DNA from: Mobilitalea sp. | GTDB taxonomy: Bacteria > Bacillota_A > Clostridia > Lachnospirales > Lachnospiraceae | Direction of reading: 5' to 3' | DNA: 17,131 nucleotides | Assembly (NCBI GenBank): GCA_029974875.1 | Contig: JARKQP010000538.1 | Location: 1 to 17,131 of the forward strand | Shown here: piece after piece, positions 1-6,110 of the stretch | Numbering within the stretch: the stretch's first letter is position 1 | Layout: each line of letters opens with the position of its first letter | Position numbers and translations under genes: made by a program | Notes under the pieces: generated by a model | What the model saw: only the letters and a program-made list of their open reading frames with translations | Told to the model about the DNA's origin: nothing | The model's database searches: none

Positions 1-493
1 CAAAGCTTAAGGGCAGCAAGGATTCCAAGGAATAAATCGTATAATCCTCTTCCGATCTTGCCAATATAACCAGGAAGGCCTTGGGATCAACAAATTCCCG
101 GAGCACCTGCCGGCACACTCCGCATGGAGGGCAAAAATCAGTGATAACCCCGCTACTTCCTCCAACCACTGCGATTGCCGCAAATTCTCTTTCTCCTTCG
201 CTGATTGCCTTAAAAAGGGCTGTACGCTCCGCACAGTTCGTAGGACCATAGGCTGCATTTTCAATATTGCAGCCGGTATAGATCTTCTCCTTTGCCGTAA
301 GAAGTGCTGCCCCTACATGTAAGTCGGAATAGGGGGCATATGCATTCTTCATGCCATCAATGGCGGCCCGGATCAGGTTCTTAACCACTGATCTGGTTAC
401 TATGTCACTTTGGAAAAGTAATTCTCCTTTTTCCTGGGGTATCAGGCTGTTCTTCTGAATATTCTCCTGTTGTTCATTGCCATGTTCACTCAT
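1..493 (-). CDS. cdd: cytidine deaminase, C-terminus cut by window edge
   Basis: Zinc-dependent deamination of cytidine and deoxycytidine to uridine and deoxyuridine in the cytoplasm, as part of pyrimidine salvage. The frame is open from the ATG at 493 to base 2. It shows AYAPYSDLHVGAALLT, then CNIENAAYGPTNCAERTALF (Cys zinc ligand and the catalytic Glu of the CAE motif) and PPCGVC (the other two Cys ligands). The last visible residues, SLLPLSF, match the usual end of the family, so only a few residues are missing. The ATG at 493 has AGGGAGGT at 501-508. This start gives about 25 residues before the first conserved helix, somewhat longer than usual. It is the last visible gene of the deoD-deoC-cdd unit, 33 bases after deoC. 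Identity is confident; the exact N-terminus slightly less so. Confidence 0.93.
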   Translation of the reverse strand, partial: MSEHGNEQQENIQKNSLIPQEKGELLFQSDIVTRSVVKNLIRAAIDGMKNAYAPYSDLHVGAALLTAKEKIYTGCNIENAAYGPTNCAERTALFKAISEGEREFAAIAVVGGSSGVITDFCPPCGVCRQVLREFVDPKAFLVILARSEEDYTIYSLESLLPLSF

Positions 494-526
494 AACTAAA
501 ACCTCCCTGAAAAAATAACATAAGAA

Positions 527-1204
527 TTAATATCCTGAGCCTTCCTGATTTTTCGCAAGCTTAACAATCCTGCTGGTTCCAAGCCTGGCAGCACCAAGCC
601 CGATAAACCTCTCGGCATCGTCAAAGGAGGATATCCCCCCAGCTGCTTTAATCCGGACCTTTTCGCCTACATGGGCTGCAAACAGGGCCACGTCTTCAAA
701 GGTGGCTCCTGAGGTGGAGAAGCCCGTGGATGTCTTTATAAAATCAGCCCCGGCGGCTGTTACAATTTCACACATTTTAATCTTTTCTTCCTCCGTTAAC
801 AGGCAGGTTTCGATAATCACCTTTAATATCCGGTCACCGCAGGCTGCCTTTAATTCCTGGATCTCCTTTTGGATCAAAGCATACTGCCCATCCTTTAGCA
901 GGCCGATATTGATTACCATATCTATCTCATCTGCGCCATTTGCTATGGCATCCTTTGTCTCAAATACCTTGACCGCAGTAGTGTTATAACCGTTAGGGAA
1001 ACCAATTACGGTGCATACTGCCATCCTATCCTGGACATACTCCCTTGCCTGCCTTACATAGGAAGGGGGAATACATACGGACGCCACCTGATAAACCATG
1101 GCATCATCACAAATCTGCTTAATTTCCTCCCAGGTAGCTGTCTGGGTCAGAAGGGTGTGGTCTACTTTTCCAAAGATTAATTTCTTATCCATGATTATGT
1201 CCAT
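527..1204 (-). CDS. deoC: deoxyribose-phosphate aldolase
   Basis: Cleaves 2-deoxyribose 5-phosphate to glyceraldehyde 3-phosphate and acetaldehyde, the last step in breakdown of deoxynucleosides. From the ATG at 1204 the protein is 225 residues, the usual size. It has the catalytic Schiff-base lysine in DFIKTSTGF (about K157), the aspartate of EIDMVINIG (about D95) and the second lysine in [10 protein letters not shown] (about K186). Start choice is uncertain. The frame stays open to an ATG at 1288, but that would add a 28-residue lysine-rich extension not expected in the family and has poorly spaced Shine-Dalgarno bases. A start at 1192 (MDKK) is also possible. The ATG at 1204 has only AAAGGGC in front, while the strong AGGAGGA at 1251-1257 points to an overlapping 10-codon frame. 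Neighbours deoD and cdd fit nucleoside catabolism. Confidence 0.93.
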   Translation of the reverse strand: MDIIMDKKLIFGKVDHTLLTQTATWEEIKQICDDAMVYQVASVCIPPSYVRQAREYVQDRMAVCTVIGFPNGYNTTAVKVFETKDAIANGADEIDMVINIGLLKDGQYALIQKEIQELKAACGDRILKVIIETCLLTEEEKIKMCEIVTAAGADFIKTSTGFSTSGATFEDVALFAAHVGEKVRIKAAGGISSFDDAERFIGLGAARLGTSRIVKLAKNQEGSGY

Positions 1205-1209
1205 GCCCT

Positions 1210-1242
1210 TTACCGCGCAAATCGCCATAGAAGCGCCGGCAT
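1210..1242 (-). CDS. possible 10-codon leader peptide before deoC
   Basis: A short frame ATG...TAA encoding [10 protein letters not shown]. Its ATG is 8 bases after a near-perfect AGGAGGA (1251-1257), the best ribosome binding site between deoD and deoC. It is out of frame with deoC, and its TAA ends five bases before the ATG at 1204. That layout would let ribosomes re-initiate on deoC by translational coupling. No homology is expected for something this short, and expression is unproven. The alternative is that the strong site is fortuitous or that deoC starts elsewhere. Confidence 0.3.
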   Translation of the reverse strand: MPALLWRFAR

Positions 1243-1297
1243 GGATCCGATCCTCCTTTTGTTTTTTATTTTTTCTTTCAATCTGCATCCTTTCCTG

Positions 1298-1999
1298 TTA
1301 TGCAATTTCCAGGGCAATTTCCATCATGTCACGGAAGGTCAGCTGCCTGTCTTCTGCCGACAGGGACTCCCCGGTAAATACATGGTCAGAAATTGTTAAA
1401 ATGCACAGGGCCTTCTTTCCTGCCCTGGCGGCGTTCATATAGAGGGCTGCCGCTTCCATCTCAACGGCCAGCACATTCATCTTGCGCCACAGCTCATTGG
1501 CCTCCTTGTTATCATCATAGAAGGTATCGGAGGACAGGATATTGCCGACCACCGTCTTAATATCCATGCGCTCCGCAGCCTCTACCGCTTTCCTGAGCAG
1601 CCCGTAATCTGCAATCGGTGCAAAGGTTCCCGGAAGCTTATATTGCTCTGCATAGCTAGAATTCGTTGATGCACCCATTCCAACCACGATATCCCTCACC
1701 TTAATGTCCTCTGCGATTCCACCGGCTGATCCAATCCGGATGATGTTATCCACATCATAAAAATTATAAAGCTCATAGGAATAGATTCCAATGGAAGGCA
1801 TACCCATTCCGCCTCCCATGACCGAGACCTTCTTTCCTTTATAGGTACCTGTAAAACCAAGCATATTTCTTACTGTATTAAAGCATACCACATCTTCCAG
1901 ATAAGTTTCTGCGATAAATTTTGCCCTGAGCGGGTCACCGGGCATCAGTACTGTTTTTGCAATGTCTCCGGCCTTCGCTTCATTATGGGGTGTTGCCAT
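1298..1999 (-). CDS. deoD: purine nucleoside phosphorylase, hexameric DeoD type
   Basis: Phosphorolysis of purine (deoxy)nucleosides to free base and (deoxy)ribose 1-phosphate. The 233-residue product matches the small hexameric E. coli-type family in length. N-terminal TPHNEA carries the conserved subunit-bridging His. MPGDPLRAKFIAE holds the phosphate-binding Gly and Arg. GMGMPSIGIYSYEL, AVEMEAAALY (ribose-binding Glu residues) and TISDH (the base-protonating Asp) follow in family order. The start at ATG 1999 is set by AAAGGAGG eight bases upstream. A TTG at 2020 is in frame but lies upstream of that site and is rejected. First gene of the operon, behind a sigma-A promoter and a dyad-bearing leader. 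Together with deoC it feeds deoxyribose carbon to the triose pool, although the phosphopentomutase needed in between is not in this window. Confidence 0.95.
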   Translation of the reverse strand: MATPHNEAKAGDIAKTVLMPGDPLRAKFIAETYLEDVVCFNTVRNMLGFTGTYKGKKVSVMGGGMGMPSIGIYSYELYNFYDVDNIIRIGSAGGIAEDIKVRDIVVGMGASTNSSYAEQYKLPGTFAPIADYGLLRKAVEAAERMDIKTVVGNILSSDTFYDDNKEANELWRKMNVLAVEMEAAALYMNAARAGKKALCILTISDHVFTGESLSAEDRQLTFRDMMEIALEIA

Positions 2000-2072
2000 A
2001 GCAAATTCCTCCTTTATCAAACATATTTGCAGCTCATATTAATATCCTGTGTTAATTTGTTCTGGTGCAACG

Positions 2073-2095
2073 GGCAGCCGCTTTAAGCGTCTGCC
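2073..2095 (-). promoter_or_regulatory. GC-rich dyad at start of deoD leader
   Basis: Inverted repeat GGCAG-N-CGCT / AGCG-N-CTGCC with a three-base loop, located at about +5 to +28 of the predicted deoD transcript. It can act either as a repressor operator (a DeoR-like or other nucleoside regulator) or as a 5'-end RNA hairpin. No run of T follows, so it is not a terminator. Confidence 0.45.
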
Positions 2096-2106
2096 GGTGC
2101 TAGATA

Positions 2107-2135
2107 ATTTTAACATATTTTGAATCAATTAGCAA
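2107..2135 (-). promoter_or_regulatory. sigma-A promoter of deoD-deoC-cdd
   Basis: On the minus strand a -35 TTGCTA (2130-2135) is separated by exactly 17 bases from a -10 TAAAAT (2107-2112). Transcription should begin near 2100, about 100 bases before the deoD ATG. Read directly from sequence; not tested. Confidence 0.7.
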
Positions 2136-2364
2136 TCCGGTTCCTTTTGGTTCCGCTTTGGCCTTTAGGCTTTTGCTTTTTGGACTTTTGGCTTTTCGGG
2201 CTTTTTATTCCCTGGACTTTCCATTGCCCTTCAATTCCCTTTTGATATTTTTGCTCTGTGGGAACCGGTAAGTGTTAAACATTAGATATATTTAAGTATT
2301 ATCTATATGAATCCATTTTATATTCTTATATATTTCACAAAACTCACAAAACTGATTTACGCCA
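2136..2364. other. intergenic region with low-complexity stretch
   Basis: Part of the roughly 430 bases between the deoD and MATE start codons. Bases about 2138-2250 are an irregular series of TTTTGG/CTTTTGGC-like words spaced 7-10 bases apart, for example GGTTCCTTTTGGTTCC followed by further TTTGG units. Bases 2275-2350 are very AT-rich. No open frame with a ribosome binding site and no clear terminator hairpin was found. Confidence 0.5.
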
Positions 2365-2393
2365 TTGGATTTCTTCAAAGAAAGTGCTAGAAT
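2365..2393 (+). promoter_or_regulatory. extended -10 promoter of the MATE gene with dyad in spacer
   Basis: -35 TTGGAT (2365-2370), 17-base spacer, then -10 TAGAAT (2388-2393) preceded by TGC, which makes an extended -10. The spacer contains the perfect dyad TTTCTT-CA-AAGAAA (2370-2383), a plausible repressor or activator site. Transcription would start near 2400. That rules out the in-frame GTG at 2384 as start codon and supports the TTG at 2432. Confidence 0.65.
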
Positions 2394-2416
2394 TGCTTTA
2401 TGACTTTAAAACCTAT

Positions 2417-2422
2417 GAGGAG
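2417..2422 (+). promoter_or_regulatory. ribosome binding site deciding the MATE start
   Basis: GAGGAG nine bases before the TTG at 2432. The competing GTG (2384) and ATG (2465) have no comparable site. Confidence 0.6.
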
Positions 2423-2431
2423 CTGATTTAT

Positions 2432-4000
2432 TTGCGATTATTAAATTTATTCTCTGTGCAAGGCATGCTGAAGGAAGACCAGATTCTTGGCAGCCTTCCA
2501 GAATCCCGCGTTGCCTATAAGAATTTCTATAAAATAGCCTGGCCTTCTGCCTTGGAGGCTTTGTTGGTAGCTATGATCGGTGTTATCGATACGATCATGG
2601 TTGGATCCCTCGGAACCGGAGCCATCGCGGCGGTGGGCATTACCATACAGCCTAAATTCATCCTGCTCGCTGTGATCTTTTCCCTGAATATCGGCATTAC
2701 AGCCGTTACGGCAAGAAGAAAAGGCCAGGGCAACCAAAAAGCAGCAAATAAAACTGTGCGGGCCGGTATTATCATCAGCGCCGCCGTATCCGTCCTGATG
2801 TCCCTCCTCGGCTTTCTTTTTGCACGTCAGATCCTTACGGTAGCCGGTGCTGATGCTTCCTATCTGTCTGATGCGGTCCTTTTTTTCCGGGTATTGATGC
2901 TCAGCATCCCATTCCAATCCTTAAACCTTACTATTAATGCTGCCCACCGTGGCTGTGGAAAAACCAAGATTTCCATGACAACGAATATTATCAGCAATAT
3001 AATCAACATCATTTTTGATTATCTGCTCATCAACGGAATAGGCTTTTTCCCTAAATTAGGCGTGGCAGGCGCAGCAATCGCAACTACATTGGGAGCTTTT
3101 GCAGCATTTCTTATCTCGCTGAATACTTTATTCCGTAAAGACGGCTATCTTTCCTTTTACCAAAAAGCTGGCTGGCCTCTTCACATAAAGCGTAAAAAGA
3201 CGCATTTAACAGAGCGTAAAAAATTAAATCCAACAGAGAACAACGTATCATCCTTAACAGAAAATAAAGGATCACATTCAATAGAAAGCAAGGAATCATA
3301 TTTAGCAAAAAGCGAAGAATCGTATTTAGCAGAAAACAAGGAATCATATTTAACGGATGTAATCCGTCCCATCATGAAGGTAAGCAGCAGTGCCTTTGTG
3401 GAGCAGGTGTTTATGCGGATTGGCTTCTTTGCTTATGCTGCGATTATCGCAAGGCTTGGCACCCTCGAATATGAAACCCATGTCATATGCATGAACATTC
3501 TGACCCTTTCCTTCTGTTTCGGTGATGGCCTGTCCATTGCCGCCTCCGCCCTGGTGGGGCAGAATTTGGGTGCAAAAAGACCGGATATCTCCATTATTTA
3601 TGGAAAAACCGGTCAACGTCTTGCATTCCTTATTTCCTGTATTATTTTCCTGGTATTCATCTTCGGGCGAAGCTTCCTGGTATCCCTTTTTACGCAGGAG
3701 GCCGATATCATCAGCCTGGGTGCCGGAATTATGATCTTAGCCGCCCTAGGTACCCATCTGCAGACCTCACAGGTTGTGCTGACAGGCTGCCTGAGGGGTG
3801 CCGGTGACACTGCCTATGTTGCTGTCGTATCCTTCCTCAGTGTCGCCTTGGTGCGCCCAATGCTTACCTGGTTCCTCTGTTATCCTGCGGGCTTTGGATT
3901 ATACGGTGCCTGGATTGCCCTGCTGATCGACCAATGCTTTCGGTTTATAACAAGCTACCAGCGCTTCTCTGGGGGTAGATGGGCAAAAATAGCTCTATAG
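2432..4000 (+). CDS. MATE family multidrug/sodium efflux transporter with inserted repeats
   Basis: Integral membrane antiporter expected to expel cationic drugs or metabolites at the expense of an ion gradient. The protein starts FYKIAWPSALEALLVAMIGVIDTIMVGSLGTGAIAAVG, the usual MatE opening, and has two homologous halves with about 12 hydrophobic segments. The second half opens at SSSAFVEQVFMRIGFFAYAAIIARLG and includes GDGLSIAASALVGQNLGA, the typical second-half signature. With the TTG start the product is 522 residues, against about 450 for the family. The excess is a hydrophilic block at residues about 252-307 between the halves, made of seven 8-residue tandem repeats rich in T/A-E-x-K-E-S-Y-L. 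TTG 2432 is chosen because of GAGGAG nine bases upstream and a promoter whose start point lies after the alternative GTG 2384. The gene is monocistronic and convergent with the next one. The substrate cannot be told from sequence. Confidence 0.9.
   Translation: MRLLNLFSVQGMLKEDQILGSLPESRVAYKNFYKIAWPSALEALLVAMIGVIDTIMVGSLGTGAIAAVGITIQPKFILLAVIFSLNIGITAVTARRKGQGNQKAANKTVRAGIIISAAVSVLMSLLGFLFARQILTVAGADASYLSDAVLFFRVLMLSIPFQSLNLTINAAHRGCGKTKISMTTNIISNIINIIFDYLLINGIGFFPKLGVAGAAIATTLGAFAAFLISLNTLFRKDGYLSFYQKAGWPLHIKRKKTHLTERKKLNPTENNVSSLTENKGSHSIESKESYLAKSEESYLAENKESYLTDVIRPIMKVSSSAFVEQVFMRIGFFAYAAIIARLGTLEYETHVICMNILTLSFCFGDGLSIAASALVGQNLGAKRPDISIIYGKTGQRLAFLISCIIFLVFIFGRSFLVSLFTQEADIISLGAGIMILAALGTHLQTSQVVLTGCLRGAGDTAYVAVVSFLSVALVRPMLTWFLCYPAGFGLYGAWIALLIDQCFRFITSYQRFSGGRWAKIAL
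3185..3352 (+). repeat. seven 24-bp tandem repeats inside the MATE gene
   Basis: Seven consecutive 24-base units in frame: 3185-3208, 3209-3232, 3233-3256, 3257-3280, 3281-3304, 3305-3328 and 3329-3352. The last three (encoding IESKESYL, AKSEESYL and AENKESYL) are most alike; the first ones are degenerate (IKRKKTHL, TERKKLNP, TENNVSSL, TENKGSHS). Because the period is a multiple of three, changes in copy number would keep the frame open. Confidence 0.85.
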
Positions 4001-4003
4001 GTT

Positions 4004-4027
4004 CTAGTACAGTGAACGTTATACTAG
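4004..4027. terminator. weak hairpin between convergent genes
   Basis: CTAGTA (4004-4009) pairs with TACTAG (4022-4027) around a 12-base loop, in the 30-base gap between the MATE stop and the stop of the convergent small gene. The stem is short and AT-rich with no T run, so termination activity is doubtful. Confidence 0.2.
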
Positions 4028-4030
4028 CTA

Positions 4031-4525
4031 TCAATATTGAAGCATCTCCGTAATCCTTCCGGTTTCCCGGTCTACCCTGTACCAGCCATAGGTAACCGTA
4101 TGCCCGATACCGCTTACAGGTTCATCCTCTACAAATTCATAGAGATGGATCAGATAATCGGTCCTTGCTTCCATTTCCTCCTCATAAGCCAGATAATATC
4201 CTGTATCCTCCAGTTGATAATAATAGGTATCCTCTGTTATCCCGACCTTTTCGAAATTAGCCGCATATTGCCCTTTAATAATATCCAGGGCATCCATGGC
4301 GGTTAATTCCTTCCTTTGGGGTAATCCCTTTTTCGGGGCTGCCCCCAATTTGTTAGCCTTATCTATGGTATCCTGAACGGAAATGTCACTTCTTAACTCT
4401 TGTAAATTCATTACTGCGCTCTGTATATTACTGACCATTTGATCAACTATTACCGTCAAATGACTCTCCTTGGTAAACAAAGAACTCAGCAGGAATATTG
4501 CTGAAAAGATAATGATTCTTCCCAT
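4031..4525 (-). CDS. small membrane-anchored or secreted protein, unknown function
   Basis: A 164-residue protein not recognised as a named family. Residues 1-17 (MGRIIIFSAIFLLSSLF) form a hydrophobic segment behind a single Arg. This suggests a signal peptide or N-terminal anchor, but there is no lipobox and no clear AxA cleavage site. The rest is hydrophilic and acidic (TAMDALDIIKGQYAANFEKVGI, EEEMEARTDYL). The end, GYGWYRVDRETGRITEML-like with TVTYGWYRVDRETG, has the look of a strand ending in V-D-x-x-T-G-x-I seen in many extracytoplasmic proteins, which is only a resemblance. AAGGAG (4533-4538) lies seven bases before the ATG, so the start is secure. It stands alone, convergent with the MATE gene. 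Its promoter would fall in or beside the 19-bp repeat array. Confidence 0.75.
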   Translation of the reverse strand: MGRIIIFSAIFLLSSLFTKESHLTVIVDQMVSNIQSAVMNLQELRSDISVQDTIDKANKLGAAPKKGLPQRKELTAMDALDIIKGQYAANFEKVGITEDTYYYQLEDTGYYLAYEEEMEARTDYLIHLYEFVEDEPVSGIGHTVTYGWYRVDRETGRITEMLQY

Positions 4526-4563
4526 GTCTCTTCTCCTTATTTACCCAGTACGGCATTATGTAT

Positions 4564-4677
4564 ATAGCATTTTGCTCTGTGTACAGCATTATATACTGTG
4601 TACAGCATTTTGCTCTGTATACAACATTATATACTGCGTACAGCATTTTACACTATGCACAGCATTTTGTACTGTAT
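4564..4677. repeat. array of six 19-bp tandem repeats
   Basis: Six contiguous 19-base units begin at 4564, 4583, 4602, 4621, 4640 and 4659. Each carries (or nearly carries) ACAGCATT at its 5' end. A seventh, shortened copy appears around 4550. Units alternate between a form with ATTATATACTG (4583, 4621) and one with ATTTTGCTCTG (4564, 4602), giving a 38-base higher-order period in the first four. The array occupies the presumed promoter region of the small gene that starts at 4525. On that strand the 4583 and 4621 units each contain a TATAAT hexamer, though without a good -35. Confidence 0.85.
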
Positions 4678-4688
4678 GCCGTATCTGC

Positions 4689-4723
4689 ACAATGGATATC
4701 ATGTCCCATTCTTAATCCATTGT
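4689..4723. repeat. 9-bp inverted repeat downstream of dinB
   Basis: ACAATGGAT (4689-4697) and ATCCATTGT (4715-4723) form a perfect 9-bp stem with a 17-base loop in the 93 bases between the 19-bp array and the dinB stop. There is no T run after it in the dinB direction. Possible weak terminator or protein site. Confidence 0.4.
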
Positions 4724-4770
4724 AACATAATAAACATTTTTTTCCAGATAAATAAGAAGCTAATTATCGA

Positions 4771-5976
4771 CTAATTATTATTTTTATCCTTTTGCTTTAC
4801 CAGGCTTGCCCGCTGGATTGCCGCATCCCCAAAGCGGTTCCTGATCTTATCGATGGCCTGGTCCAGCCTCTCTTTTTTCTCATCTGTTTCAAAGGAAAAG
4901 AGGTTCATCTGCCGCTCGGTCTCCTTAGAAACTACCTTACTGGTCTGGATTGCCAGAAGCCGTATGGGTGAGCCATCCCACAGCTCATCGAAGAGGATAC
5001 AGGCCTTCTGGTATAGCTCATCCGCGTTGTGGGTCGGACTGAGTAAGGTCATCTGATGGGAGCTGTTGTGGAACTCTGAGTCTACAATCGCCACGGACAC
5101 CACATTTGCCATCATATCATCATTTCTGAGTCTGGCTGCCACATTCTCCGCCAGGGAGAGAAGTATTATTTTCGCCGTCGCTTCATCCTCAACATCAAAG
5201 GGAATTGTGGTTGAATTGCTATATCCCTTATTCTTTACTTCCTCCCCCGACAGGATCGAGGTATCTATGCCATTGGCAAAGCTATGGATCACTTCACCGT
5301 GCTTTTTTAAATGCGCCTTTAATATTTCCACATCCGTATTTGCAAGATCCCCTATCGTATAGATCCCAAGGGTATGCAGCTTTTTCACCGTCGCCTTCCC
5401 CACGAAGAACAGCTCCTGAACCGGCAGAACCCACATTTTATCCTTAATTTCCTCCGGATACAGGGTATGCACCAGGTCAGGCTTCTTAAAATCGGAGGCC
5501 ATCTTTGCCAACAGCTTGTTGGTCGAAATACCCACATTCACCGTAAAGCCAAGCTCCTTCTTAACCCGGTCCTTCAGCTTATGGGCCGCCTCTATCGGAG
5601 AGCCCAACAGCCCGGACATTCCCGTCATATCACAATAGGCCTCATCCACAGAGCATTGCTCCACACATGGGGAAAAGTCATTTAATATCCGGATAAACTC
5701 CCTGGAATATTCCCGGTACATATTATGATGGGGAGGAACCAGAACCAGGCCGGGACATTTCTTCAAGGCATCAACCAAAGGCTCCCCTGTCCTGACACCA
5801 TATTGCTTGGCAACCGCTGATTTCGCCAGGATCACGCCCCGGCGCTTATTCTTGTCACCGGCAACCGCGGAGGCAATTTCACGAAGATCCTCCGTCCCTC
5901 CCTGCTCCAGGAGATGTATTGCTTCCCAGCTTAAAAAGGCAGAATTGACGTCTACATGGAATATCACCTTTTCCAA
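4771..5976 (-). CDS. dinB: DNA polymerase IV, Y-family translesion polymerase
   Basis: Low-fidelity polymerase that copies past damaged bases. The 401-residue protein begins MEKVIFHVDVNSAFLSWEA, with metal-binding D9. SVDEAY (D111, E112) gives the remaining catalytic carboxylates. VNVGISTNKLLAKMASDFKKPD and a helix-hairpin-helix thumb (VGKATVKKLHTLGIYTIGDLA) follow, then the little-finger domain. Near the C-terminus QMNLF (356-360) is a classic beta-clamp binding motif. The start is TTG 5976, seven bases after AGGAGG (5984-5989). An in-frame TTG at 5994 lies within the SOS box and upstream of the ribosome site, so it is rejected. Transcribed alone from an SOS-type promoter. Length and motifs are complete and normal. 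Confidence 0.95.
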   Translation of the reverse strand: MEKVIFHVDVNSAFLSWEAIHLLEQGGTEDLREIASAVAGDKNKRRGVILAKSAVAKQYGVRTGEPLVDALKKCPGLVLVPPHHNMYREYSREFIRILNDFSPCVEQCSVDEAYCDMTGMSGLLGSPIEAAHKLKDRVKKELGFTVNVGISTNKLLAKMASDFKKPDLVHTLYPEEIKDKMWVLPVQELFFVGKATVKKLHTLGIYTIGDLANTDVEILKAHLKKHGEVIHSFANGIDTSILSGEEVKNKGYSNSTTIPFDVEDEATAKIILLSLAENVAARLRNDDMMANVVSVAIVDSEFHNSSHQMTLLSPTHNADELYQKACILFDELWDGSPIRLLAIQTSKVVSKETERQMNLFSFETDEKKERLDQAIDKIRNRFGDAAIQRASLVKQKDKNNN

Positions 5977-5991
5977 CCTTCTCCCTCCTAA

Positions 5992-6005
5992 CAAACATTT
6001 GTTCT
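5992..6005 (-). promoter_or_regulatory. LexA/DinR (SOS) box of dinB
   Basis: Minus-strand AGAACAAATGTTTG matches the Gram-positive SOS consensus CGAACRNRYGTTYC at 12 of 14 positions; only the two end bases differ. It covers about +1 to +14 of the predicted transcript, where bound LexA would block RNA polymerase. Confidence 0.75.
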
Positions 6006-6012
6006 AGAGTAA

Positions 6013-6041
6013 ATTATATCAGAGCTGGGCTGAACTGTAAA
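6013..6041 (-). promoter_or_regulatory. sigma-A promoter of dinB
   Basis: -35 TTTACA (6036-6041), 17-base spacer, -10 TATAAT (6013-6018). The predicted start point is near 6006, right at the SOS box, giving a leader of about 30 bases. Confidence 0.8.
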
Positions 6042-6110
6042 GTTGAAAACGGTTCTATAATACAGAAAAAAAGAAATAGTTGATTTCGATACGTACATCC
6101 CGCAGATGAA

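Noticed and set aside
7..264. 85-residue frame antisense/out of frame to cdd
   Set aside because: The true cdd frame is open through the same bases and carries all zinc ligands.
2000..2020. TTG start extending deoD by seven residues
   Set aside because: It lies upstream of the AAAGGAGG that serves the ATG at 1999.
2138..2250. Intrinsically curved DNA from phased A-tracts
   Set aside because: The A-tracts repeat every 7-8 bases on average, not every 10-11, so they are not in helical phase.
3111..3375. Minus-strand frames with repeated MIPCFLLN- or YDSLFSAK-like peptides
   Set aside because: They are antisense readings of the 24-bp repeats in the MATE gene, with no ribosome site; the MATE frame explains the sequence.
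4550..4677. CRISPR array
   Set aside because: Units are 19 bases and directly adjacent with no unique spacers; no cas gene is nearby.
4583..4677. E. coli-like SOS boxes (CTGT...ACAG) in the 19-bp repeats
   Set aside because: The spacing is two bases rather than eight, and this organism type uses the CGAAC-type box, which is present at the dinB promoter instead.
4443..4715. Open frames on both strands through the 19-bp array (Cys/Tyr-rich repeats)
   Set aside because: Tandem repeats keep frames open artificially; no ribosome sites, and they overlap the well-supported small gene.
6042..6110. Intrinsic terminator after the transketolase genes
   Set aside because: There is a T-rich run, but only a 4-bp stem (CATC/GATG) precedes it; too weak to call.
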